From Diadema setosum (taxonomy: Eukaryota > Echinodermata > Echinoidea > Diadematoida > Diadematidae): a stretch of 64,000 bases of DNA. This document shows, piece after piece, positions 23,501-36,920 of the stretch. The position numbers were made by a program, and so were the translations under genes. The DNA lies in NCBI GenBank assembly GCA_033980235.1, contig CM067067.1, forward strand, positions 25,767,603 through 25,831,602, given 5' to 3'. Under the pieces are notes generated by a model. The model was not told the DNA's origin, did not search any database, and saw nothing but the letters and a program-made list of their open reading frames with translations. Each line of letters starts with the position of its first letter. Within the stretch, counting starts at the first letter, position 1.

Positions 23501-26500
23501 ATTAAAAGAGGCTAGAGTTCAGTTTCCTCTGTACTACTCAAAAGTTAAAAAATGGGCATGCATATCACCCAATACATACACAAATAATGTTTAGTCTGGC
23601 CATAAGTCATGTGCTGCCGTTCAGCATTCTATGTAGTTCTACAACTAGTAAGATGTAGGGAATACCCATGGCTTCAATTTTGGCTTATTTATTGGGTTTC
23701 TGCCATTGGCAAAATAAAAATTTTAATTTGTATATGACAACTTGATGTAATTGTGTCCCCAACCAGTTTCTTCAATTCTTTTAGCATTGAAAATATCAGG
23801 CTTCTATGCGTCCTCCGAATGATTGTCCCAATAAAGCCATGTTCCCATTTATTTGCATCCCAGGTTAATAATGTTGGCTGTATATTTCTTAAGAGAATAT
23901 TTGAACTACTTCAGTGCTTTACAGTAATTCCTCTGCCCGTCCCTATGTAATCTGTTTGTTGATTAGTTGCTGTTCATATATTTGAAGTAAATCAGACAGT
24001 TTCAGAAAGTGTGCACATTATTTTGGTATACAAATGTAACATGTGAAATATGGCATCAATGTACTTACATGCCTCAGAGGACAATTTAAATGTCAGAACT
24101 ACAATGTAGCAGATATGGTGCTAACAATGCCAATGATAGTAATAATTGATATTACGGTAATACTGTCTGATTTTATGCTCAAATGTACACTATAAATATC
24201 TTCCTCATGAATACAGAAGGGATGAATGGGGTGGGCGGGGGGGGGGGTACTTTCATCATCTGGATTTTGTGTCCCGTGTTAAGCTCTGGCAAACATTTCA
24301 ACAAAGGATATCCTGTTAATATCTATTAAAACATTCATGAATAATGCAGATAATTTAGTTGTGATATATCCTTTCAGCTTGACAGAGCAAACCATTGTTT
24401 AGAATTCCTAAGAATTGGCAAATTCACTACATGAAATTCTTATAGAACATGTAGTATACAACATAAGTAATATCATCTGCGTTAATTTTTTTTTTTTTTT
24501 TTTAATGCTGAAGTCTTAGTCATAGAGTTACAATCATCATTACAGCCACAAAGCTCAAGGAGGGATGGGGCTGAGGTTAGACACCTTTATTTGCATGTGA
24601 CTGTTTTCAAAATATGCGAGCTATGCACAATGTGAAAATTTTAAAAATTCAAATATTTAGATTACTTTATATGTGTGCAATGTGGCAAATTATCCAGTGA
24701 ATCATGCATATGCCTTTTGTGACATGAAGAGTATAAGTTACTTAAACATATGCTGTGATTCAATTCTTGGCTTTCTTTGCAGTATGAAAAAGTTTACAAG
24801 TTGACAGCTGATGCCAAATATGGTGAGAAGCATTCATTTCCAGTGTTTTCATTCTACCAGTATTTTGATCATCTGCATTTGTCATATTATGTTGTACTTT
24901 TAACTCTTAATAATGTTTACGTATGAGAATGTTGGTAGCATTATTTCTGGCCCATTAGTTAATACTTTTGATGGATATTAACTTTTGAGCATCAAGTGTT
25001 CCCCACTGAATAATCCTGTTTGTTACTTTAGTATTTTGTAGTTTAGATTTTAGAATAGTAAAGGTTTGGAACATTTACTGTTGCAGAAATGGCATCTTTT
25101 GCAATTGGAATCAACACTCATAGCTATAAAAAAATTATCTTGCTCACTCATCCCCCCCCCCAAAAAAAAAAAACCAAACCAACAACAACAGGAAAAACCA
25201 AAAAATGCAAGCCAAAATGATGATTTGAATGAAGTAAAGAAATACTACTTTTGGTTTCTATCATAATGCTGAATCTTCTACCAGTTGTTCAATGGATGTG
25301 CATTAAATGGGATAATTACCAGGCTATTATTTTGTCTACAATCTGTATATCATCAGCATCTTAAATGGGCCTTGACCATGATTTGTCATTTAGAATTCTA
25401 ACATAAAGGAATGTAAAGCAAATCAGCTTTGGTATTCATGCCGTAATTCCAAATCACATTATATGGATACATATGTGGAATGTTGTTCAGATTCCTTCCA
25501 TAAGGGAATCCAAGGACAACATCCACACGTGGATATGCTAATTTTTGTTTCCCCAACATTTATTCATTCTTTCTTTTCCCTGTCTTAACTTACTGAAAGA
25601 GATACCTCTCTGTTGTTAAATCAGCTCTTGATGTTTCACCAGTATACACATATGTATATAAATACACATAATCTTGTTTGTGGTGTTCTTATTGTGCATG
25701 TGCAGAGCCAGGGGATGTGAAGGCTAGTATTGCTGCCTTGACATTCATCTTGACCAGTGCAGCCAAGTACAACGTAGATGGGGAATCTTTGTCCAATGAA
25801 CTGCAACAGTTGGGTCTTCCCAAAGGTAGAGTACACATTGCAGCATTTAAAGGATAAGTTCACCTTCATTAACATAAGGATTGAGAGAATGTAGCAATAT
25901 TATTAGAACACATCATTGAAAGTTTGAGGAAAATCGCACAATCCGTTCAAAAGTTATGAATTTCTGAAGTTTTTGTGCAGTCACCACTGGATGAGAAGAC
26001 TACTGCAGTGTATGATGTCACATGCGTACAACAATATAAGGAAAATATAAAGAGAATTTCACAAAATTTCATCTTTTGAAAAAAAGTACACATTCCCTTG
26101 ACTCGTTATTGACATATGTTATGGGTAATATTATTCACATTGCCTTTAGAGAGAGGCAAGTCAAGTGCTCTTTTATTATGCGAAAAAGAGTGAAAATATG
26201 TTGAATTTTCTTTATATTTTCTTTATACTGTTGTACTCATATGACATCACGAGCCTTAGTAGTCTCCTCATCCAACAGTTCTAACACAAAATTTTAAAAA
26301 TTCATAACTTTTGCATCGATTGTCCAATTTTCCTCAAACTTTCACTGATGTGTTTTACTAATATTGCTGCATTCTCTCAATCCTTATATTAATGAAGGTG
26401 AACTTGTCCTTTAAGGCATGATGCATGGTTTGCTTTACAGGACATACACTGTGTAAAATGATATACATGATAAAGCTGCTGTAGCTACAGCTGAAATGAT

Positions 26501-29500
26501 GTTGTTAACAGATAATGATATACAGGGTTCTCGCGGTAATGGAAAACCTGGAAAAGTCATGGAATTTTGACAATGTTTTTGCAGGCCAGGAAAAGTCATG
26601 GAAAATGCAAAATTATAAATATATCCTAGAAAAGGCATGGAAATTGGTAAATTTGTATATCATTTTAATACCTTTTAGTGATTTTCGTTCATGCAATGTT
26701 ATTTTGTTTTAGAGGAAAGCATTTCATTGAATAAAATCTGACCATCTCGTTCCGACAGTATTTGTGTGGTACACACAACACACTTTACATGGATACTATT
26801 TATGAAATTGATTTCCATTTATTTAAGACCGACCACTTTGATCTTCATAAAGTTACTGTCCAAAAAAAAGGGTCCTTGATATCTAAAATTTTGCATGGAA
26901 AAGTCATGGAAAAGTCATGGAATTCAATTTTGAACCCTGGATCATATAGTAGGAGTAGTATGAAAATGATACCAATGACAAAGTGAGATGCATGTTGGGG
27001 AATACCAGCATATTTCATCAGAGCTAAGATTGCACAGCATGAGCCAGAAAAAGGTGATTTGAGGTCTGTGTCAGATGCGCATTCCTTGATGGCTCATCAA
27101 AGATATGCTAGTATGGTGTATTATGATCATTTGGTATGCTGCATTGTTTTGAAAAAAAAAAAAAAAGCATAAAAGAGTAGGCAGAGCAGGATATGTTCAA
27201 CACTGTGACACAATTTTTGTAAACCAGAAAATTGCCTGGCATGTTGATGATGAACTCACATAGCAAATCACATACTTGCTGAAGTTTTCATAATGACACA
27301 TGTACATGGGAGGAAGGTCATGAGCTGAAGTGATGGAGTTTTGGTGTGACAGTCATAATAATGAGATGTGATTTTTTATTTGATGAATTCTAATTTTGTT
27401 TATTATGCAGAGCATTCTACTGCCCTCAGCAGGTCCTATGGTGACAAGAGGGACAAGATGCAAGAACAGCTGAGGTCACAGAGCCTCAGATGTAAGTCAT
27501 TGTCAACCCTTTATAAAGACATGTTTCATGGGGATATCATGTAGAGGGAAGGCTGGCCCAGCTCAGATATATTTGAGAATCCCTGTAACAAATTCTCGGT
27601 ATCGCCAATGTGCAGAAAACATCTGCGCATGCTGAAGAGCCCTGTCACAGATGCACTGTGGGATTCCTTGGTGCCATTGTTCGCTTCCTGGTGTTTCGCG
27701 CAAGTCACAGTTCTCATATGATTCAATGGATTTATTTGTCTGCTTTTCCATTGTTACCCTTTTTTTTTTTCTTGGCTATGATTCAGCTTAAAAGAGTTGA
27801 AAGTTTCAAAATATTGCTGATCTGTGGTCACTAGAGTCATGATTCACTACTGCAAGGCTTCAATGTGCTAGTCACATGATGGAAAGCGAAGAAATCTTCA
27901 AAAAAAAAAAAATACCCCTGGATAAAGCAGAGCGTGATCTGAGTGCATGTAAAGCCAAAAACAGGGCAAGTTTGTCCCCTGAGCTATCCCATAACGCATC
28001 TAAAACGCTGCTCTGCGGACAGCACCTAGGTATTGGTGATACCGAGAATTGTGTACAGCTTTATCATTTATCTCTATGTAAGTACATACACAGCCAAAGA
28101 ATCTTGTAGAGTTGACTGTTACCGATGAGCGTGTGCTATGACTTAATGAGGCACATAAATTAGCTGACGGGCACTATTTGTGGTTTTCAAATGTACCCTT
28201 GTGGGTAGTGAAAGATAGATTTAATCCAGCCATTCATGAATCCCCATGCTACCGGATCTTTATGTGCCCTGGCATTTAGCTGTTTCTTGCCATGCTTGCT
28301 CACCTGTAGTCCATGAATTCCTCCAAATTTGACCTAACTGAAAGTAAGCAAGCCTACACCAGAGCAACAATGTGCCTCAGTCCATCGGAAAGGTGACACA
28401 ATAGGTATTTAGGGCATTAGATAATCTCTAATTCATTGGCTCCTACCCGACATCTGTGGTAGTCATTTGAAATCATGAAAGCACTCCAGCAGGCATGTCA
28501 GTAGAAGAATAAAACATAGTAAGGGTTAACCAGCCATGTCCTGAAAACCACATTTCTACACGTGGTTAGGTTCCATATCCCATAATAGGTATTAACATTC
28601 ATTGATAGTGTCCCATAGGATGGAATAGATACTTCTCTTTCGTTTGGGCCATATTTTGGTCATAGTACTGTTGTTCATTTTGTTCACAAAACTATAGAAA
28701 GCTTCTTCATTGCTACATTTATGACAGATCTTTAGATTGGCAACCCATTCTTCAAGAATGAAGTTCATGTTTCTGTTTCAAATTGGCAAATTTGTAGATT
28801 TTCTCCCCCTGATTTTGTGTAGATTTAATGAATTAAACAAGTTCCATCTAATAAATCTCCTTTGAATATAGAATACGCTGAAAAAAAAATCAAGTGTTGT
28901 CAGTTTAGTGAGGACAATATGGTATTATCTGCAGGAGAATAACTGCAGGACTTCAGAAATGTGAAAGCAGTATTTCTCAGTATTACTAAATTGTTTTTTT
29001 CTATCTTGTCAAGTTGAATTATATTACACAGAGCCATCAAAGATGAGCCACCGTCAAGTAGAATTTCAGCCATGTTTCAACGATCATAGGGCCACTTCAA
29101 ACATTAAGTGTGTAGACAGCTAATGCAGGGGCCGATCCAGGAATTCCGTAAAGAGGGGGCGCGTTTACAAAATTAAAGGGGGGCGTACGCACCCCTCCCC
29201 CCATTTTTTTCTTTGTATTTCTTTTGTTTCAACAAAAAATAAATGGGGGGGCGGGCATGCACTAGTTGCGGTCCTCCCTGGATCCGCCACTGTGATGCTA
29301 TATTTTTTTAATATTTAACCCGTTGATGACGAGTCCGGAGTATACTCGGGCAAGCGTCTATGGGAAATGCGTGTTGTAGCAATTATATCAAACCGTCCTC
29401 AATGGGTTAAATTGTTGATTCTGTGGAGCCTGCATACTTGCAGAATGTCTTGTGTCACTTTCGTATATGAATTCTTAATGCTACTGCTTAGCGATATTAG

Positions 29501-31167
29501 TGGTTTTGTGCTATACAAGGTGACTTGCTTGCACATCAGTCTCACAACATTTGTAAGCCATTTAGCCCACCTTGTTTGAATACACTGATGTCATATTTTT
29601 CTGTGTTGTGTGAGGTGAGGCTAAGAAAAATGTTATTGAGGGAGGTTGCTATATGGGTGACCGAATCTTGAACAGACAGAGGTCTTGAGTGTGAATATGG
29701 CACTTGCCTTTGTCAGTAGAAAAGATGTTTTTGCCCACAATATCTCTACTCACCAAGGTGCAAAACTGGAGCAAAGTGTCCCTACTAAAGTTCTTGGGAA
29801 AGTTTAACAGAAGAGCAATAACATCATTTGATTGACGTATTTGGGGTGGGGTTAGGTTTACATCCTTTACTTTTATACAGAAACAATCAAATTATTCTGG
29901 TAGAAGAAAAATGATTAATCCATTGCATTTTCTAACCCACAGTATCCAAGTTTGACTCCGTTGATTGGAGAGTGGACTACATTCTCGGCTCCAGTGAGAT
30001 TCAGGCTATCAATGAGCCTAGTCTACAACTCAGACTCAAGCTGCGCAACCCTGACACAGACACCGTGGATGTCGCCTCCTTTTCAGTCTCATCGGACAAG
30101 TTCCGGATTCTCATAAATGGTAGATATGTTTGTAAATTGTCATTTCTCCACTTTTAGACTGATTTGTTGCTTGTTTTCAGTTGTGATACCTTCTTTGTTA
30201 TCATTTTAGTGAATCACATTTTAGCAAAGTTTTATCTCTTTGCCATAATAAGTAATATGTTAACTATTACCCATATGCATAATGTACTGTTATAATGTCT
30301 CCCTACCCTCCCCCCCCCCCAAAAAAAAAATGCATACAAGTTTGATATGTTGTGATGATTATTGCATACTTTCAGATGAGTGATTTGATTTGATATAAAC
30401 CCTTTGAAGACTAAACCCGAGTATTCTTGGACTGGGGTAATTGGGAAGTTCCTGTTGTAGGAGAATCAGTCCATCTTCACAAGTTAATGAATAAAGGGAA
30501 GTACAGTACAGTCATATTTTGCTCTTTTGGCAACACCGAGACTTAGAGGCAGATAGCACATATAGATGGAGGTTATGAAGTTCGCTACAAAGTTCACAGA
30601 CTTTCCACAAGAATTTTGCAAGACTTAAAGTCTGATGTCATGTTGCATGTCACTGCTAGCAAATTCCTGCCTTGATAGTGAATCACACAATAACACATGA
30701 CTACCTGTAGTGTCTGTTAATGTGTTTAAGGCACCTTTATGTCGCCTGAAAGCAACAACAAAATTAATGATTTCACCTCAAGCATTCTCTTTGGTTGACA
30801 GTGAATGATAAAAGTACATGGTTTTCTGTAATATTTATTCAGTGCTTTACCCCAAATCCAGCCATGGTGAAGTCCTTTCAAGGAACGGTGTAAAGAATTG
30901 AATGATCAAACTGAACTGGGTTAGTGGGTGTCTTGAACTAAGAGAATGCATTGAAAGTGAAGGTAATTGGCACCCCACGTTGACTACATACATTGTTGTT
31001 CTCCTCTTCTCTTAATTTGTGCATGGATGGTACTGTTGAGATATGCATGATTTATTTAGCATACCGTGCATCATTTTTTTAACTTCCTTTTGTTTTGTTT
31101 CTGTGTGTATTTTCTCTGTCCTGTAGAGCTTAGGCAGACTCTGACACTGATGGAGGGACTGTCATGA
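20558..31167 (+). CDS. COMMD4: COMM domain-containing protein 4 (complete, eight coding exons)
   Basis: Exons: 20558-20560, 22461-22532, 23315-23380, 24783-24822, 25706-25825, 27411-27491, 29943-30119 and 31127-31167. Every intron has a GT donor and AG acceptor. The joined frame is 600 nt, giving 199 residues, the length I recall for vertebrate COMMD4. Exon 1 contributes only the ATG. Exon 2 encodes [19 protein letters not shown], a stretch diagnostic of COMMD4, followed by LTADAKY, the [17 protein letters not shown] block and the C-terminal COMM domain starting near residue 131 with [12 protein letters not shown] and ending in a Leu-rich helix. COMMD proteins assemble as a ring in the Commander complex with CCDC22/CCDC93 and support endosome-to-surface recycling with Retriever. 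No premature stop or missing block is seen. The 5' UTR start is not defined. The name is established by similarity, and pathway membership comes from family knowledge. Confidence 0.96.
20561..22460 (+). other. COMMD4 intron 1
   Basis: This 1.9-kb intron begins GTGAGTACAG directly after the start codon and ends GTGATTACAG. It contains the 541-bp fold-back at 21173-21713 and short TTAGGG-like runs on both sides of it. Splicing here decides whether the ATG joins the rest of the frame. Confidence 0.85.
21173..21713. mobile_element. 541-bp fold-back element in COMMD4 intron 1
   Basis: The left arm begins AACTGAGACCAGCAG and the right arm ends CTGCTGGTCGCAGTT. The arms are about 220-240 bp each and stay similar through GGGGCTGCGGACTGTA, AAATATCAACTTAAAATC and CAATGTTTGGTTCTGCCAAT. 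A spacer of roughly 80-100 bp separates them. No coding capacity is seen. In the COMMD4 pre-mRNA it would form a long, nearly perfect hairpin. The flanks carry TTAGGG-like units (about 21158-21170 and 21712-21730). Confidence 0.8.
22533..25705 (+). other. COMMD4 introns 2 to 4
   Basis: Between exons 2, 3, 4 and 5 the sequence is AT-rich with a G-run near 24230 and a T-run near 24488. No transposon ends or nested genes were found. The longer frames here (for example 22801-23100) are chance frames in introns. Confidence 0.6.
25851..26410. mobile_element. 560-bp palindromic TTAA element in COMMD4 intron 5
   Basis: TTAA duplications lie at 25847-25850 and 26411-26414. The termini are AGGATAAGTTCACCTTCATT and its near-exact inverse. 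The arms continue through AAAGTTTGAGGAAAAT and GTTATGAATTT to a short centre. The TTAA target with 5'-AGG...CCT-3' ends suits piggyBac- or Kolobok-type transposases. No transposase is encoded. Confidence 0.85.
26523..26939. mobile_element. 417-bp hAT-like MITE in COMMD4 intron 5
   Basis: The ends CAGGGTTC and GAACCCTG are perfect 8-bp inverted repeats. The interior repeats GGAAAAGTCATGGAA several times near both ends. The flanking 8-mers ATGATATA and ATCATATA are similar but offset by one base, an imperfect candidate for the hAT-type 8-bp duplication. Confidence 0.65.
27583..28058. mobile_element. 476-bp TIR element in COMMD4 intron 6
   Basis: The left end CTGTAACAAATTCTCGGTAT and the inverted right end CTGTACACAATTCTCGGTAT pair over about 28 bp, continuing into TCRCCAAT. 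The arms show further weak similarity inward (GATGCRNTNTGGGAT). No coding sequence is seen. Confidence 0.65.
28059..29125 (+). other. COMMD4 intron 6, remaining part
   Basis: Unstructured AT-rich intron sequence. No element ends or exon-like frame were recognised between the TIR element and the MITE at 29126. Confidence 0.4.
29126..29292. mobile_element. Short GTGGCGGATCCAGG-type MITE, copy 2
   Basis: The ends CAGGGGCCGATCCAGGA and CTGGATCCGCCACTG are inverted repeats. The interior carries the TTTGTTTCAACAAAAAATAA block shared with the copies at 18323 and 46864. Confidence 0.65.
29311..29411. mobile_element. About 100-bp TTTAACCCGTTGA MITE
   Basis: The left end TTTAACCCGTTGATGACGAG and the right end CCTCAATGGGTTAAA are imperfect inverted repeats around a GAGTATACTCG palindrome. 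A diverged relative of the left half appears at about 30398-30430 in intron 7. Confidence 0.45.
30120..31126 (+). other. COMMD4 intron 7
   Basis: A C-run/A-run at about 30310-30330 and a diverged MITE fragment near 30398. Otherwise unstructured. It ends with a pyrimidine-rich tract before the CCTGTAG acceptor. Confidence 0.6.
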
Positions 31168-31241
31168 GAAGAATACAGGGGAGGATTATTGAGATATATT
31201 TTTATGCAGACTAATTATTTGACTTCATGGTGCATTTGAGA

Positions 31242-31905
31242 TACAGTCAAACCTGTGTTAGTGGCTACCTGCTATACAAAACCACTAGAAACTCCCACAG
31301 AAGACCATGCATACAGCCACACAACTAACCAATTGTCGACCAAGACTTACTGTAAAACGAGGAATGTTCGCGTTCATTTTAATTTCGCGCATTTCCCGAG
31401 CTCCAGGGTTCGCGAAATTAAAATGCAAGCTTAAGTTCTTGTCTAAACTATATGCATTGAATGCCAGTGGCAATTCGTGAAAATTTTATGCCGCGAATAT
31501 ATCCTGTTTTACAGTATGTTTCACTGTGTAAGAGTGGTGGCACAATCCAAGTTCATCATCTCTTGAAGTATAGCTACTATTCTTCTGATAATAGCTTGTC
31601 CTTTTCATGTTAAATCACCTTTTTTAGGGCACACCGAATTGTTACTGAGAGTAAAAGAAAGTAACAATAACAAATATCTACCCAACAGTAACTGGTTTTC
31701 CCACTTATGTGGTAACATTTTACAACTCTCTGCATAGGAGTGTGTCTGACAGACTTGTCTGTGTCTGACAGACTAGTCTGAGAGAATGAATGTAGTGATA
31801 ACATAAAATCTGTCGCAAATATGTCAATAGTGGCCACCTGTGTATGGAGGTCTTTTTTGTGTGTGTGCTTCAGTTGAATAATGGCTGTGTATAGGTTTGA
31901 TTGTA
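31242..31905. mobile_element. TIR element just downstream of the COMMD4 stop, with nested MITE
   Basis: The ends TACAGTCAAACCTGTG and GTATAGGTTTGATTGTAC pair as TACARTCAAACCT inverted repeats. GTGGCYACCTG follows on both sides. It starts 75 bp after the stop codon, so it probably lies in the 3' UTR. The 165-bp element at 31350-31514 is inserted within it. Confidence 0.55.
31350..31514. mobile_element. 165-bp TA-flanked MITE with TTCGCG ends
   Basis: The termini CTGTAAAAC and GTTTTACAG are perfect 9-bp inverted repeats flanked by TA on both sides (31348-31349 and 31515-31516), as in Tc1/mariner-type insertions. Inner blocks ATTTCGCG and CGCGAA are also inverted. Confidence 0.75.
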
Positions 31906-32731
31906 CTTAAGTAAAACCCATGTATCATGAGTTTAAATTTCATTCTATGACCTAGGAAGAGGTGTGACTTGTGTCATTTCAGTGATACATCAAGTTCTGT
32001 TGTCTCTTCTACTAGTATCATGGTTGAAGAGTCCCGGTGAAGAGTGCTCACAATCTTGTCCCGCTGAAATGACTGAAACAATGTTGAGGAATTTCATTCT
32101 TCCTGTAGCATAAAACTGTAATAACTGAAACAGCAGCGGTGCTACCTAATTTCTGTAACAATGTGTCAACAATGCTGTGCCAGTGCTCAGAGGGAGCTTT
32201 ATTTGACCGCTCAGAAAAACATGGAGTACTATTTTTACCTCCAAACTACCACAGCTTTGTAGATTTTCTCTTGTGTTGAAAATGGGAATTTTGTTACCAA
32301 TCTGAACATTTGTGATCTTTCTACATTAAAAGTGACACTAAGGACAGTGTTTCACATACTGTATTTATGTAATGCTAATGTCCAAGCTTTGACATACTGT
32401 CGCCTGCATGGCAGAAGGGTCCAAGCACAAAATTTCACCCCCAAATCAAATTTCTGTTTGTGACATAATTTGACAGAGTTTTGAAAACTTTTTTGTAGAT
32501 ATCTTGCCATCATCATTTTTTTTGTGTGTGATTTTTTTTTTTTTTTTTGAGCCTCCAAGCCCTAGGGCCCTTCTGCCATGCAGGTGACTACATCAACCTG
32601 TGGGAATTCATCTTCCCAATACATGTAGTAGTTTATGGCTGCCTGTTGGCCAATGATGAAAGTCCACAGTGCTGTTATTATGCCAGAGTGCCTTGCGCGA
32701 GATTGAAAAAAAAAAAATCATCCAGCATTAA
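31906..32731 (+). other. COMMD4 downstream sequence, possible 3' UTR
   Basis: An ATTAAA hexamer near 32325 could serve as a polyadenylation signal. Canonical AATAAA motifs appear only much later (near 34919 and 35350). The transcript end cannot be decided from sequence. A T-run lies at about 32528-32549. Confidence 0.3.
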
Positions 32732-33288
32732 AGGGAAGATAAACCCCAGAACAATGTGGATTGAGTGAAAGCAGCAACATTAGTAGAACACATCAGTGAA
32801 AGTTTGAAGAAAATCGGACAATCGATGCAAAAGTTATGAATTTTTAAAGTTTTGGTGTTGGAACCGCTGGATGAGGAGACTACTAGAGGTTATGACGTAT
32901 GAGTGGACTACAACATCAAGAAAATATAAAGAAAATACTACAAAAATCCATTTTTCATGAAAATTACAAATTCCATCAACTTGATATTGACATATGTTAA
33001 GGGTAGCAATTATTCCCCCTGCTTTCTGAAAGCGGTTGGTCCACTGCTCTTTCATAATTCTAGAAAAGTGAATTTTTGTTGAATATCCCTTATATTTTCT
33101 TTGTATTGTTGTCCACTCATACGTCATATCCTCTAGTAGTCTCCTCATCCAGCGGTTCCAACACCAAAACTTTAAAAATTCATAACTTTTGCATCGATTG
33201 TCCGATTTTTCTCAAACTTTCACTGATGTGTTCTATTAATGTTGCTGCTTTCACTCAATCCACATTGCTCTTTGGGTTTAACTCCCCT
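32732..33288. mobile_element. 557-bp palindromic TTAA element, relative of the 25851 copy
   Basis: TTAA lies at 32728-32731 and 33289-33292. The ends are AGGGAAGATAAACCC and GGGTTTAACTCCCCT. The interior shares AGAACACATCAGTGAAAGTT, GTTATGAATTTTTAAAGTTT and CTGGATGAGGAGACTACT with the intron 5 copy, in both arms. No transposase is encoded. Confidence 0.85.
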
Positions 33289-33292
33289 TTAA

Positions 33293-34186
33293 ATTGAAAT
33301 CCATTGTCTGTGGTCAAGGTTCAGCAAGATTGTAGGTAGGTACCACCTAATGAGAATGTGAAGAAATTGTAGTAAAACAAGTAGTGATCATTTCTATATA
33401 TCTATATGACTACATATTTTGCTATATTTATCATAGTTGAAGATCTAATGTCTGTTCTCACACCGTATAATGCAAAGATATGTGTTGTATTGTATGTGAT
33501 ATTTCCTACCTGGGTGTAACATCTAGAGATTAATTTGATCCTCGATGTTACTGTCTAGTTTACCATGCAGATGTTAGGGTTGTTTGTGTACATGACTACA
33601 AAGAATTGCATTTTGAAATGTATGGTATGGATTATGTTTCTTGAATACAGTCCTGTTAGTTTAAAGTAAAGTTTCAGTGTGAAATGATTGGTGAAGAATG
33701 AAAATTTATATAGTGATGAAATTTATAGCAATTATTCATTCAGTTAAGGTTATACATGTAGTACATGAACTTATTCAATTAATTAGCAAGTGTTTATAAT
33801 AGTGTCCCATACAGCAGGACAGGATGTGTCACAAATTATAACAAAGGAGCATTCTCATATCAGTCATACTTGTATGTAAATACTCAGCACAATTAATCTT
33901 GACTACTATGATATAAAGATTTATTGTTATATTGTTGTTAGCTATTTTCATCACCAGTCTGATCTTCATGTTTTATATAAATTTAAATCTTTGTACATTC
34001 CGGGGAAGTTTACTGTTCAAACAAGAATTCTTCCAAAAGAGGGAGTCACCTTAATGGAAATGAGTGAAACAAGGAGGTAGATAAGGGAAAACTTCAAGCA
34101 AACACTTACAGAAAGTCTATTGGCAATGTCTAAATGATTAGAAATTTCCATGAGACTTTTTTGTCAAGGAACTAAGATGCTACTTG

Positions 34187-34191
<5 letters not shown>
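33293..34191. other. Non-coding stretch, nothing recognised
   Basis: AT-rich sequence without element ends, splice-like frames or repeats. Confidence 0.3.
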
Positions 34192-34221
<30 letters not shown>

Positions 34222-35007
34222 GCAATTCCGCAGTTAGGTGGACATGACATGGATAAAAGAAATGTGCCTCTTTATCTTACCCTTTAATCTAGGTATCAAC
34301 TAATGCCATGGATGTTCACCAATCATTAGGGTCTTTCAAATTCAGTAGATTTTATTTTTCGTATTCATTGATTTTGTGAGATCTAAAACCATCATTTAAA
34401 ATGTACATGTGGGACTGGGGACGCTGAAATTCACTTAAATGCAAATTACAGTGGGTTCCTTTGAAATTTTTTCCTCAAAGTTTTGCTAAAGGGTAAAAGA
34501 TGAATACATTTAAATACTCCAGAAGTCATGTGACATTTTGTCAATTACAAAAGGGTGAAATGACCTGCGGAATTACTCCGGACAAATGTAACGTTACTAA
34601 CCGTAACGTTACTAACCATGCTTTTGGGGGTCTAGCTAAAAAATTATTGGTCGAACTGCTAAAAAGATTTGCATGAACATTTGTCATGATGCAATAATTG
34701 AAATTAATGCAACACTTTGTTTGAAGTAACTTGAATTTTTGCACACTTTTTGTTACAAGACATTGATTTTTTTGTCATGTCCTTTTTTCGTAACGTTACT
34801 AACCAGCCCTTTAAGTTGCTATAGCAATTCTAATATTTCTTGGATTGTGTTCATTCTTTTCTGTATCATAAACCTGGGAAGGATGAACATGTTTTTGACA
34901 TAATTTTGACTTGAAGTGAATAAATGGTAATTTAGTGGTAAAAACAAATATCTAAATTTGTTCAAATGTAACGTTACTAACCGCGGAATTGCCCATATAA
35001 ATGTATA

Positions 35008-35057
<50 letters not shown>

Positions 35058-35098
35058 ACTGTATATATATATATACATATATATATACATGTATACTG

Positions 35099-35140
<42 letters not shown>
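34192..35140. repeat. TA and TATACTG/CATG-TATA arrays
   Basis: A TA array at 34192-34219 is interrupted by the transposon at 34220-34994. It resumes at about 34996-35140 as TA arrays alternating with repeated ATGTATACTGTATA and TACATGTATACTG blocks. The arrays on the two sides were probably one tract before insertion. Confidence 0.8.
34220..34994. mobile_element. 775-bp TIR element inserted in a TA array
   Basis: GGGCAATTCCGC at 34220-34231 and GCGGAATTGCCC at 34983-34994 are perfect inverted repeats, extending to GTTAG with one mismatch. Four copies of TAACGTTACTAACC lie inside, one touching the right end, together with another GCGGAATT. There is no open frame of useful length, so it is non-autonomous. 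Both flanks are TA repeats, so the target duplication cannot be defined. Confidence 0.8.
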
Positions 35141-36760
<1,620 letters not shown>

Positions 36761-36818
36761 CATAATTTATGCTATGCGTTGTTGCTATCGTTCCAGCTGT
36801 TTTGTTTAATTGTGGTTG

Positions 36819-36830
36819 TTGTTGTTGTTG

Positions 36831-36919
<89 letters not shown>

Positions 36920-36920
36920 G
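36819..36920. repeat. GTT/ATT trinucleotide array
   Basis: Six or so GTT units lead into about 28 ATT units. It is the inverse of the AAT array at 36421-36533. Confidence 0.95.
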
